Below are positions 51,573 to 60,800 of a DNA stretch of 63,116 nt, in pieces; positions within the stretch are counted from its first letter, which is position 1, and every line of letters starts with the position of its first letter. The stretch is taken from the NCBI GenBank assembly GCA_017396005.1, contig JAFQNG010000068.1:1-63116 (forward strand), in the 5' to 3' direction. The stretch comes from Desulfovibrio sp. (GTDB taxonomy: Bacteria; Desulfobacterota; Desulfovibrionia; Desulfovibrionales; Desulfovibrionaceae). The position numbers and the translations under genes were made by a program. The notes beneath the pieces are model-generated. The model saw only the letters and a list, made by a program, of their open reading frames with translations. It ran no database searches and was not told the DNA's origin.

Positions 51573-51950
51573 ATGCGGGTACTTTTTGTGGACGACGAAA
51601 CTGAATTTCTGGAACTGATGAAAAAACGTCTGGTGCGTCGAAGCTTCAGCGTTGATACCGCTTCGGATGGGGAGAGTGCCCTGCGCCTGCTGGATGAGAC
51701 GCTGAACAGCGGTGAGAGCTTCGATGCCGTAGTCCTGGATGTGCGCATGCCGGGTACGGACGGCCTGGAAGTCCTCCGACAGATGAAGGAACGGCGTCCA
51801 GCGCTGCCGGTTATTCTGCTGACTGGTCATGCCAGTATGGGAGTGGCCATGCAGGGATTGGATCTGGGAGCGTATGACTATATGCTGAAGCCTGTAGGCA
51901 TCAATGAACTCATCATCAAGATAAGTGAGGCGGCCCGTATGGCCGCCTGA
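51573..51950 (+). CDS. Stand-alone receiver-domain response regulator
   Basis: 125 residues, a CheY-like receiver only. VDDETEFLELMKK carries the acidic pair, the phospho-acceptor Asp is in VVLDVRMPGTDG, the Thr is in LLTGHAS and the Lys is in MLKPVG. AAGGAGGAGGC precedes the ATG at 51573. It lies between P1 and the PEP-synthase-like gene. It is probably phosphorylated by the kinase encoded downstream, and its output is likely by protein contact. Confidence 0.93.
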   Translation: MRVLFVDDETEFLELMKKRLVRRSFSVDTASDGESALRLLDETLNSGESFDAVVLDVRMPGTDGLEVLRQMKERRPALPVILLTGHASMGVAMQGLDLGAYDYMLKPVGINELIIKISEAARMAA

Positions 51951-51958
51951 GACAGGGC

Positions 51959-54523
51959 ATGGCTTTTTGGCAATATTTGTGCCCATGGTGGAGAAAGAGA
52001 GGTGCGTCTGCTGATGTCGGGCAGGCAGAGCGCGAAGAAGCCTTGAAAAAGGCAGTGCGGCAACGCTGTGCTGCCTTTCGGCAGCTGCTTTCCGCCAACA
52101 AGCGCGCGCTGGAGGGCATGAGTGAGATGGAAGAACTGCTCTGCGGTGCACGTCTTTTTGGTATGGAGCATGTGCGCGCTGCTTCTACGCGTGTGACGGC
52201 TGCGGTTTTTCAGATGGTACGCGAGTTTCAGGCCCTGTCTCAGGGGAGCTGGCCAGGCCTGCCCGGTGCCTTGGAACGCATTGTTGCAGATATGGAGGTT
52301 CGCCTGGCCCGACCGCAGGATGTCAGCCCTGGGCCGTTACTCTTGCCCCTTCGAGAGCTCTCTCTGGCTGACGTTTCACTTGTGGGTGGCAAGATGGCCA
52401 GTCTTGGCGAAGTGGCGGTCCATGCAGGCTTGGATGTGCCAGATGGCTTTGCCGTAACTGTGGCTGCCTATGAGCGCTTCATGGCTTACAATGACCTGCG
52501 CGGTGAGCTGGAACACTGCATACGGGCGGCCAGTACCGCCGGACTGGATGCATTGTTCAGCCTCAGTACGGCCTTGCAGCAACGTGTACTGGCGGCTCAG
52601 CTGCCACCTGACCTCGAAGAAGCCATTACTGCTGCAGTGGCGGATATGCAGGCCCGTGCTGGAGAAGATCTGCTGTTGGCCGTACGCAGCAGCGCTGTAG
52701 GCGAAGATATGCCGGGGGTCTCTTTTGCCGGGCAGTTCCGCTCAGAGCTGAATGTACCGCCCGAAGAAGTCTGCCGTGTCTGGAAAGAGGTGGTGGCCTG
52801 CAAATACGCACTTGCCGCCATGACCTACCGCAGGCAACATGGCATTCCCGATCATGCCATGCCCATGGCCGTAGGAGTACTGGCCATGGTGCGGGCTTCT
52901 GCCGGCGGAGTGGCCTACAGTCGCGACCCTGTGGCTCCAGGACAGCAGGGAGAGCGTGTTGTCATCAATGCCGTACATGGCCTGCCTGTGGGCGTAGTGG
53001 ATGGTGCACAAGTTCCGCATGTCTATGTATGCAGCCATACCAATGCCCCGGAACTGCTGGAAACACGTCAGGCCGAAGGCCCCCTGCCTCTTGATGAAGG
53101 TCAGGCCCGGCGGCTGGCCCGTGTGGCTGTTGCCCTTGAGGAATACTATAATGCTCCGCAGGATGTGGAGTGGGCAATCGACAGCACAGATGGGAGGCTG
53201 GTCATTTTGCAGAGCAGACCTTTGCAAATAGCCTCTTCTCTGGATCTGACCCCCCATATGGACAGCCTTAATCAACTGCCGGTGCTGGCCGACGGCGGCG
53301 TGCCTGTTTCTCGTGGCCTAGTCTCAGGTACAGCTTTTGTGGCCCGCAGAGAAGCCGATATGCTGGCCTTTCCTGAAGGTGCTATTCTGGTGGTGGAGCG
53401 GGCCTGGCCCCGCTGGGCCCCGCTTCTGAGCCGGGCTGCAGGACTGGTGAGCGAGAGCGGAGGTGTAGCCGGGCATCTGGCATCAGTAGCGCGGGAGTAT
53501 GCCCTGCCTGCGGTTTTCAGTCTTCCCGGGGCCTGCCGTCTGCTTGACAGTGCAGGAGCAGTCACGCTTGATGCCCATAACGGCCGTGTACTGAGTGGTC
53601 TTCCGCCACAGGGGGCCTCTCTGACATCTTCTGCGGCCCCCCCCTGCCTCATGGCAGGCAGCCCTGTATACCGCTGCCTGCAGGAGGTCGCCCAGTTCGT
53701 AACGCCCCTGCATCTGCTTTGGCCGGATGCGCCGGATTTCACCCCGGAGCACTGCCGCAGTTTGCACGACATCATCCGTTTCTGCCATGAAAAGGCTGCC
53801 GGTCTGGTGTTCAGGGGTGAAGGGCTGAACGGGCACATGGGTAAGCAACTCAGGGTCGGTGCCAGGTTGCAATACTGGGTGGTAGACATGGGCGGGGGCT
53901 TTGACGGAGTTGTTGCCGGGCCCGAGGTAGAGCTGCGTCGTATTGCCAGCCGTCCCATGCTGGCTTTCTGGAAGGGTCTGACGGCCGTACCCTGGGCCGG
54001 GCCGCCTGCAACGGATGCTGGGGGATTCATGAGCGCTGTCTTTGAAAGCGCCATGAACCCCGCTCTGGAAAGTACCGCAGCCAATGATATGGCTGAGCGC
54101 AATATCTTTATTATTGATGCGCATTACATGCTGCTGCAGGCCCGGTATGGCTATCACTTCTGTACGATTGAGTGCCGGGCTGCAGGAGAGATACATGAAA
54201 ACTTTGTCTCTTTCCAGTTCAAGGGTGGGGCCGCAGACCTGCAACGCCGTTGCCTGAGAGCAGCTCTGCTGGCAGAGCTGCTGGAGGAGCAGGGTTTTCG
54301 CAGTGAAGTTCGCCAGGATGCTCTTTTTGCCATCGCCGAAGGCCTGGATGAGGGGGAGACCTTGCAGAAAGCCGCTCTGCTGGGCTATGTGCTTCTGCAC
54401 AGCCGTCAGACGGATATGCTCATGCAGGATCAGAACCGGGTGGAGGTGCTCCGTCGAACATGGCGCACAGACATGGCAGCTCTGGTGCAGGACTGGTCGC
54501 AGTCCGGGAATTTGAAATATTGA
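51959..54523 (+). CDS. P2: PEP-synthase-like protein with a substituted acceptor domain
   Basis: 854 residues. Residues 1-130 are helical and unassigned. About 132-455 is the PPDK-N ATP-grasp domain (LVGGKMASLGE, AVRSSAVGEDMPGVSFAGQF, QDVEWAID with LVILQSRPLQ at its end). About 490-580 is the phosphohistidine swivel domain with His506 in SGGVAGHLASVAREYALPAV. The PEP/pyruvate TIM-barrel that normally follows is absent. Instead residues 595-854 form the domain also found in P1. Known relatives of this plan include PEP synthase, PPDK and rifampin phosphotransferase, which differ mainly in the acceptor domain. A dikinase or phosphotransfer role with an unknown acceptor is inferred. Confidence 0.82.
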   Translation: MAFWQYLCPWWRKRGASADVGQAEREEALKKAVRQRCAAFRQLLSANKRALEGMSEMEELLCGARLFGMEHVRAASTRVTAAVFQMVREFQALSQGSWPGLPGALERIVADMEVRLARPQDVSPGPLLLPLRELSLADVSLVGGKMASLGEVAVHAGLDVPDGFAVTVAAYERFMAYNDLRGELEHCIRAASTAGLDALFSLSTALQQRVLAAQLPPDLEEAITAAVADMQARAGEDLLLAVRSSAVGEDMPGVSFAGQFRSELNVPPEEVCRVWKEVVACKYALAAMTYRRQHGIPDHAMPMAVGVLAMVRASAGGVAYSRDPVAPGQQGERVVINAVHGLPVGVVDGAQVPHVYVCSHTNAPELLETRQAEGPLPLDEGQARRLARVAVALEEYYNAPQDVEWAIDSTDGRLVILQSRPLQIASSLDLTPHMDSLNQLPVLADGGVPVSRGLVSGTAFVARREADMLAFPEGAILVVERAWPRWAPLLSRAAGLVSESGGVAGHLASVAREYALPAVFSLPGACRLLDSAGAVTLDAHNGRVLSGLPPQGASLTSSAAPPCLMAGSPVYRCLQEVAQFVTPLHLLWPDAPDFTPEHCRSLHDIIRFCHEKAAGLVFRGEGLNGHMGKQLRVGARLQYWVVDMGGGFDGVVAGPEVELRRIASRPMLAFWKGLTAVPWAGPPATDAGGFMSAVFESAMNPALESTAANDMAERNIFIIDAHYMLLQARYGYHFCTIECRAAGEIHENFVSFQFKGGAADLQRRCLRAALLAELLEEQGFRSEVRQDALFAIAEGLDEGETLQKAALLGYVLLHSRQTDMLMQDQNRVEVLRRTWRTDMAALVQDWSQSGNLKY

Positions 54524-54536
54524 TGCGGGAGGGGAT

Positions 54537-56276
54537 ATGGGCGGATCCATCAAAAAACGCATCCTTCGCTTGCTGGACCTGTCAGCAGGTCTTTCTCCTG
54601 CTCATTACCGGGCTCTGCGCTGGCTCATGACTGTTCTCATGGTGACGGTCTCGGTAGCTCCGCTGCTGATCCTTTCAGCCTTCAACCATATACAGTACAC
54701 AAGCACGCTGGAGAGAGAGCTGGAAAGGCCACTTCACACACTGGTCAGCAAGTCGCGCGCCTCTCTGGAGCTTTTTCTGGGCGAGCGTTTTTCCATGGTT
54801 AGTTTTATAGCCCATGCCTACAGCTTTGCAGACCTGAATGATCCTGTCATCTTTCGCCATGTTTTTCTGGCTCTGACCAGCGAGTTCAGAGGATTTGTGG
54901 ATATGGGGCTGGTCAATGGTCAGGGACGGCAGGTGGACTATGTGGGGCCGTATAAACTCAAAGGGGCTGATTATGCCGACCAGCCCTGGCTGCGTGAAGC
55001 CGAGATAAAAGGGCGCTATATCAGCAATGTTTTTCTGGGGCTGCGGGACTTCCCACATATGATCATGGCCGTACACCGTCTGGAACCTGACGGGACCCGC
55101 TGGACTCTGCGTGTGACCATCGATATCACTCAGCTGGAGCAGTCGCTCATGCCTGCCGGGCCGGACTTGGAGACCGATATTTTTCTTTGTGACAACTCCG
55201 GCGTTCTTCAGACCAGCTCCCGATTGTACGGCAAAGCGCTGGACACACTGCCCCTGATACTCCCCCCGGCAGGGAGTGAGCCTACTGTCCGCCGCCTGAC
55301 TGATAACAATGGGAAGCAGCTTCTGGTGGCTTCAGCCCTGCTGACAGGGACAGATCTTCGGTTGATGGCCGTCAAGTCGGGTCTTGCAGCCTGGCGGCCC
55401 TGGGGGAGCCTGCGTACAGAGCTTTTACTGGTGCTCTGTGGCGGTATAGTCATTATCGTGCTGGTTTCTCATGTGCTGATGAAGGCTCTTGTCGGGCGTC
55501 TGCAGGCTGCTGACGAGCATCGTGCAGCTATCTTTGCGCAGATGGAGCATCAGCAGAAGCTGTCTTCCATAGGTAGACTGGCGGCCGGAGTAGCCCATGA
55601 GGTCAACAACCCTCTGGCTATTATTTATGAAAAGGCCGGGCTCGCTCTGGATATGCTGCGTCTGCAGGAGGGTGCAGCCATTGAACAGCGTCGGGAACGC
55701 CTGATTTCCCTGCTGGAAGGTATTGAAAATACTGTGGAACGGGCGCGTGGTATCACCCATCGGCTACTGGGTTTTTCCCGCAGGATGGAGGCCAGCCGTC
55801 AGTCTCTGCAGCTGGCTGACGTCATTGGTGAAAGTATGGAGTTTCTCAGGCGTGAGGCTGGTAATCGCGGCGTCAGCATGGCCGTTCACCTGCCTGAAAA
55901 TCTGCCATCGGTTATTTCTGACCGTGGTCAGCTGCAGCAGGTTTTTCTCAATGTACTGGGCAATGCCCTGGATGCTCTCAGTGATCTGAAGGAAGGGGGG
56001 CGTATTGAAGTAGGTGGTAAGCTGGCTGATAACGATACGGTGGTTATCACTATTCGGGATAACGGCAAGGGCATGTCACCGGAAATGCTCAGGCATATTT
56101 TTGAGCCCTTCTATTCCAGCAAAAAAGATAAGGGTACCGGCCTTGGCATGTTTATTACCTATGCCATCATGAGACGGCTTGGTGGGGATATAGTGGTACA
56201 GAGCCAGGAGGAGCTCGGTACCACAGTACATATCACCCTGCCGCTGACACCGCCTGATGATATGGAGGTTATATAA
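54537..56276 (+). CDS. Sensor histidine kinase with periplasmic Cache-like domain
   Basis: 579 residues. A first membrane segment (WLMTVLMVTVSVAPLLIL), a periplasmic Cache-like sensor (about 45-290, DYADQPWLREAEIKGRYIS), a second membrane segment (LLLVLCGGIVIIVLVSHVLM), HisKA with phospho-acceptor His354 in GVAHEVNNPLAIIYE, and an ATPase domain (FLNVLGNALDALSD, IRDNGKGMSPE, GTGLGMFITYAIM). It is the only complete kinase of the cluster and the likely donor for the four receiver proteins. Its stop overlaps the next receiver start (ATAATG). The periplasmic ligand is unknown. Confidence 0.93.
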   Translation: MGGSIKKRILRLLDLSAGLSPAHYRALRWLMTVLMVTVSVAPLLILSAFNHIQYTSTLERELERPLHTLVSKSRASLELFLGERFSMVSFIAHAYSFADLNDPVIFRHVFLALTSEFRGFVDMGLVNGQGRQVDYVGPYKLKGADYADQPWLREAEIKGRYISNVFLGLRDFPHMIMAVHRLEPDGTRWTLRVTIDITQLEQSLMPAGPDLETDIFLCDNSGVLQTSSRLYGKALDTLPLILPPAGSEPTVRRLTDNNGKQLLVASALLTGTDLRLMAVKSGLAAWRPWGSLRTELLLVLCGGIVIIVLVSHVLMKALVGRLQAADEHRAAIFAQMEHQQKLSSIGRLAAGVAHEVNNPLAIIYEKAGLALDMLRLQEGAAIEQRRERLISLLEGIENTVERARGITHRLLGFSRRMEASRQSLQLADVIGESMEFLRREAGNRGVSMAVHLPENLPSVISDRGQLQQVFLNVLGNALDALSDLKEGGRIEVGGKLADNDTVVITIRDNGKGMSPEMLRHIFEPFYSSKKDKGTGLGMFITYAIMRRLGGDIVVQSQEELGTTVHITLPLTPPDDMEVI

Positions 56277-56659
56277 TGCGCATTCTACTGGCCGATGACG
56301 AACGGGATTTCGTAGAGACACTGGCAGAACGTCTGGCTCTGCGCGGGCATACGGTGCGTGTTGTTCTTGACGGGCCTTCCGCTCTGGCTGCGCTGGAGGA
56401 ATCTCAGCCCGATGTGCTGGTACTGGACTGGTTTATGCCTGGCATGTCTGGGCTGGACGTGCTGGAGCGCGTCAGCGTCATTTATCCTGCCCTGCCGGTC
56501 ATTTTGTTGACCGGTCATGGTCAGATGGAAGACGGTGATGATATTCCGCAGGCACAAGCCCGAATAGTTCTGACAAAACCGTTGCGCTTCGAGACGTTTC
56601 TGGAAATACTGGAAGACGCCGTTCATGGGACGTTTCAGCGACAGGGAGGGGACTCATGA
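56276..56659 (+). CDS. Stand-alone receiver-domain response regulator
   Basis: 127 residues, receiver only. The phospho-acceptor Asp is in LVLDWFMPGMSG, the Thr in LLTGHGQ and the Lys in VLTKPLRF. It shares the unusual opening DDERxFVETLAERLxxRG with the receiver at 57291, so the two are tandem duplicates. It overlaps the kinase by 1 bp and the degenerate kinase gene by 4 bp. No output domain is present. Confidence 0.92.
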   Translation: MRILLADDERDFVETLAERLALRGHTVRVVLDGPSALAALEESQPDVLVLDWFMPGMSGLDVLERVSVIYPALPVILLTGHGQMEDGDDIPQAQARIVLTKPLRFETFLEILEDAVHGTFQRQGGDS

Positions 56660-57294
56660 GCTACACATGTATGGCTCGTCTGCTGGCTTCGGCAGTGCAT
56701 GACATGCGTAATATTCTGGCCGTCATTCGTGAATCGGCTGGCCTGGCCCAGGATCTGACCTCTCTGGATAGTACCGGCCCGGTACAGGAAGAGCATAAAA
56801 AAGAGCTTGCATCATCGCTGGATGAAGTTCGCCGTCAGGTACTTCTGGCTGCACAGCTGGCCGAGGGTCTGGAATTTATGGCTCAGGCTGATATGGTGGA
56901 GGGGGCAGCCTCCTGTGATTTGGCCAGGGTTTGTCGTCTGTTCTGCCGTATGGCCACGCGCCATGCCAGAGCAACGCAGATACGGCTGCAGAGTAGTGAA
57001 CATGAAGAGCCTGTCTGGGCTGCAGTGTCTCCGCTCGATGTGCTGCAGGCTCTTCTGGATATACTGGACGTATGCATTGCTGTTGGCGGCAGAGTTGATT
57101 TGTCCTTTACTGCTGCCAGAAGGCTTCACGACGAATACGTGGAAGTGCGTGTGTCTGGCGGGGAAAATACGGCCCTGGCTCTTTCAGCTCTGACAGGTAA
57201 TCCTCTGCAGGATAAGAGCTGTCAATGCCTGTTACGCCCTGGTAGCGAGGCCGGCACATTTATTCTTGTGTGGCGTTCCAAGGAGGTAGCATGA
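56656..57294 (+). CDS. Degenerate histidine-kinase-like protein (phosphotransfer-like)
   Basis: 212 residues. An H-box is present (ASAVHDMRNILAVIRESA), with the candidate phospho-acceptor His17 at the start of a helical hairpin. The following region (about 115-205) has the order of a kinase ATPase domain, but the N-box and Gly boxes are missing (LLDILDVCIAVGG where the N-box should be). It probably cannot bind ATP. A phosphotransfer or phosphatase role between receivers is inferred. It overlaps both neighbouring receiver genes by 4 bp, so strict co-production is expected. Confidence 0.78.
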   Translation: MSYTCMARLLASAVHDMRNILAVIRESAGLAQDLTSLDSTGPVQEEHKKELASSLDEVRRQVLLAAQLAEGLEFMAQADMVEGAASCDLARVCRLFCRMATRHARATQIRLQSSEHEEPVWAAVSPLDVLQALLDILDVCIAVGGRVDLSFTAARRLHDEYVEVRVSGGENTALALSALTGNPLQDKSCQCLLRPGSEAGTFILVWRSKEVA

Positions 57295-57683
57295 GCCTCA
57301 AGGGTATCAAAGTTTTGCTTGTGGATGATGAACGGCGTTTTGTGGAGACCCTGGCCGAACGTTTGAGCATGCGCGGGCTGGCCCCGCGAGTGGCTCATGA
57401 TGGTCAACAGGCCCTGAAAGCGGTAACCATGCCTACTGATGTTATCGTTCTGGATCTGCGTATGCCCGGCATGGATGGCTTCGAGGTCTTGCGCAGTGTG
57501 AAGCAGAACAATCCGAAGGTACAGGTGATTATTCTGACAGGGCACGGCGGTGACGGTGAAGAAGAAATGGCCTATCGCATGGGGGCCTGTGACTTTCTCA
57601 AAAAGCCCATAGATATTGATGATCTTTTGCAGAGCATCCGGCTAGCCTGCACGCAACAGTTCAAATCAGACGTTTTTCATTGA
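57291..57683 (+). CDS. Stand-alone receiver-domain response regulator
   Basis: 130 residues, receiver only. VLLVDDERRFVETLAE is the acidic pocket, VIVLDLRMPGMDG holds the phospho-acceptor Asp, IILTGHGGDGEEE the Thr and FLKKPIDIDDLL the Lys. It is a tandem duplicate of the receiver at 56276. AAGGAGGTAGC precedes the ATG. It is the last gene of the arm. Confidence 0.93.
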   Translation: MSLKGIKVLLVDDERRFVETLAERLSMRGLAPRVAHDGQQALKAVTMPTDVIVLDLRMPGMDGFEVLRSVKQNNPKVQVIILTGHGGDGEEEMAYRMGACDFLKKPIDIDDLLQSIRLACTQQFKSDVFH

Positions 57684-57689
57684 GTTTGA

Positions 57690-57725
57690 TATCCTCCCCG
57701 GCCTGAATGCCGGAGATTCCTGTCG
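57690..57725 (+). repeat. IS200/IS605-type end-like hairpin
   Basis: TATCCTCCCCGGCCTGAATG and the following CCGGAGATTCCT. Sequences of the form ATCCTCCCCGGCC....GGCCGGGGATTCC are a familiar right-end hairpin of IS200/IS605-type (TnpB-carrying) elements. Here the stem is reduced to CCGGC/GCCGG plus a CT/AG edge. No tnpA or tnpB is nearby, so this would be a solitary scar. It may also work as a weak terminator for the receiver gene. Confidence 0.45.
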
Positions 57726-57861
57726 GCAGCGACTCTAATAAACATAATCTGACGATATCTCCTGTACCCGCCATGCAGGAGGTAAGTTATTGCTGTATCT
57801 TTCCGTAAAAGCATGCTAAAAAGATTACACTGTAATTTTATGCAAAAAACTGGGGCATGCT

Positions 57862-60800
57862 GTGGGCAGAGGCAGGAGCAGCATTTATTTTGACAAGCAG
57901 GACAGGGATATCCTTGCTCTGGTTAATCGCATACAGGAGTCTCAGACTTCCCCCGGGCAGAGCAGACTCTCTGCTTTGCCCGGTTCTGTGATCAGCACAC
58001 AATCCCCCTCTTCCGACCGTCTTTTTGATCCCAACCTGCATCCTCACGGTATCAAGGAGATGGTAGGCACCCCAGTCTCGCGCATGGCCTATGCCGTTAT
58101 CAATCTCCTGCATAATCTTGAAGCCGGTGGTACTCAGGCCAGAGATCGCCTGCTGGCTCTGCAAACCCTCTATGATGAGGTGCTCAACAGCGCTCATTCT
58201 ACCCTGCGGCGTAATACGGCGCGTGTGCTCGTACAAATCATGAAAAGTCTGGTGCGCGCTCATGGGCAACGTCTGACGCAACTTAAGCTGGCACATGATT
58301 TCAGACGCGTAGCTAAGGGTACGCCGCGCGTCGTGCGACAGATGCTGAACCGCTATCATCTGCCTGAAATGCCGGAGGAATGGAATCAGGTAGCTTTTGA
58401 TGACCATGTCTATGACGCCAATACGAAGGGCCGCAAGACGCCCACGCACCTTATCATGGATGCCTGGATTAAAGGCTTGCGTAAGTTGACCGTAGCCTAT
58501 CAGTACTGGGTAGACCCAGAAGCGGCTTGGGAACTACTGCGTGCGGCAGAGATAACAGGCATAGCCGTACGCATTGGTCTGGAATTTCAGACGCCTTTTT
58601 ATGACCGCTTTGTCAATATCTTTTGGATACCACGCGGCTTCAGTTCCAATGAGGATTTTCTGGACTTTTTGCACAGCCCAAAACTGGCAGAGCTCATGCG
58701 ACAGGGCAAATACGTGCTGCGCTGGCGCGAAGAACGCATCCTGCGCATCCTTGCCATGTGGAACGAGTCGCAACGTCCGCGTCTTGCAGATACATGGGGT
58801 GTAGCCATACCTGAGCTGAGCGCTCGTGAATTTCTGGATTTTGTGGGCCGGGGGCAGCCTTCACGTCAGTACCTGAGCGAATGCCTTCACCGGCATGTTA
58901 TGCCTGCCCTGGAAGTTCGAGCTCATTTTCTGATGGAGAAATCAGATGACGAAGCCCTGGCCGAGCTGGACTTTCTGGAAAGCATTAGTCCGGAATACAT
59001 CTTGGACAACTGGCTTTCGCCTGACAAGCATCCAGAGCTTCCTGATATGCGTCGCCCTGTGGCCATGGAGGAAATGCCGGCTCTATTACGCCTTTCTCCG
59101 GCAGAACTGGTTTCAGAACTGCAGGCTCTCAACCCTGGTTATCGTATGGTGCTGGTAACATCTCGTCTGCGGGTAGAGGATGTCATGGAGTTGCTCTATG
59201 ACTGTGGGGGGGGGATTTCTCATCTGGAGATATTTAATATGAAAGGCTGGGTAGGCGGCAAGATGCCTGACCTGGCGGCCATAGGCGAGCTGCAGCGTGC
59301 CCTGACCCTGGGACAGGGCGCACGGGTTAAACAGATGGTGCATCAGATGCTGCGCAAGATGGAAGCCAGTGGCGACAAGACGCGAGCAGCCAAGTTTCAG
59401 GAAATTTTACATAATCTGCCCACATTATGGGCTCATTACCGCAACAATCCTCTCAAATCACGCCTGGGTACAAGTTCGGCCAGCCGACGTACATTTGGCA
59501 TGGGGCTGGTACTCAAAGACACCCTGCCCCGTCGTGCATTACGCGTACTGCGTCGTAAAACATGGGAAAATCAGCCTATACCCATACACTATCCGGTAGA
59601 AGAACTAATAATTTTCCGTAAACCTGAAAATCCCTCTGTCTGGCAGCGCGTGGGGAGCAGATTGAGCTGGCTGCCGGGCTGTTGCCATTTGGGCATGAAA
59701 CAGCGGCGTGAATGGCAGAACGCAAGTGAGGAATGTCGAGTCAGCCAGCAGGGCAATGTGGCTAATCTTGGTGGCATAACATCCTTTACAGGTAATAAGC
59801 TGCTGCAGAAACAAGCTACGGTTAACAAGACTGCACCTCTTGATCTGAGTTATCTCAATAGCACCGCCAGCAACTGCTGCAAGGTCTTGCTGGGTTTCAT
59901 ACCGGCCTTTTTCTCCTTTTACTATACGCAGAGCTGGTGGTTTCTAGCCTGGTTCGGCCCCCTCATCTGGTTCGGCATAACAGGTTTCCGTAATGTGGTA
60001 CAAATGGTACTGGCCGCCAAGGGGGCCACGCGTGGCACTCTCATACAGTGGAAGGGACAGGTCAATATCAACCGTATTTGTGATTCCCTTATGTACACCG
60101 GCATTTCGGTTTTACTGCTGGAAGTCCTAGTGCGCGTTATACTGCTGCAAAACATTCTCAACGTGACCGTGGCCGAAAATCCCCTCTTTGTCTTTACAGC
60201 TCTAAGTACCATCAATGGCTTGTACATTTTCAGCCATAACATTTTTCGGGGCTTCCCCAGACAGGCAGCCATCGGCAACCTTTTTCGTAGTGTACTGGCT
60301 ATCCCTGTAGCTTCGTCCTACAATATGCTGCTGTATACTATACTTCCCTGTATGGGCGTGGCAGATCCGGCCCTCTATCTGGTGCCCAGTGCGGCAGTCA
60401 TTTCAAAGATGGCTTCTGATACGGTAGCTGCCGTCATCGAAGGGCATGCCGACAGCAAAGTCAACCTGCGAATGCGTCGCTGGGACTATAAAAGCAAGCT
60501 GGACAGCCTTTTTTTTTGCTGTACCCGGCTGGAGATGCTTTTCCCACAGGAGGACGCACTGGTCCATCTCTCCCATCCCGGCGGCCTGGCAGGACGTGGT
60601 GGCAGCAGAGCCCGCGAACTGGAAACTGCTTTCATCATCCATGCTCTGGACCTGATGTATTTCTGGTATTACCAGCCCCGAGCACAGGAGGCCTTTCGCC
60701 AGGTGGTACGCGCCCTGCCCGAAGCTGAACGTCGTGTACTTGTCCGTGTTCAGCTTGTATTGACACGTGAACGCGAGATCAGTCAGATGATGGTGGATGG

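Noticed and set aside
51959-54523. Ordinary phosphoenolpyruvate synthase
   Set aside because: The ATP-grasp and phosphohistidine domains match, but the C-terminal PEP/pyruvate barrel and its motifs are absent and replaced by the domain shared with P1.
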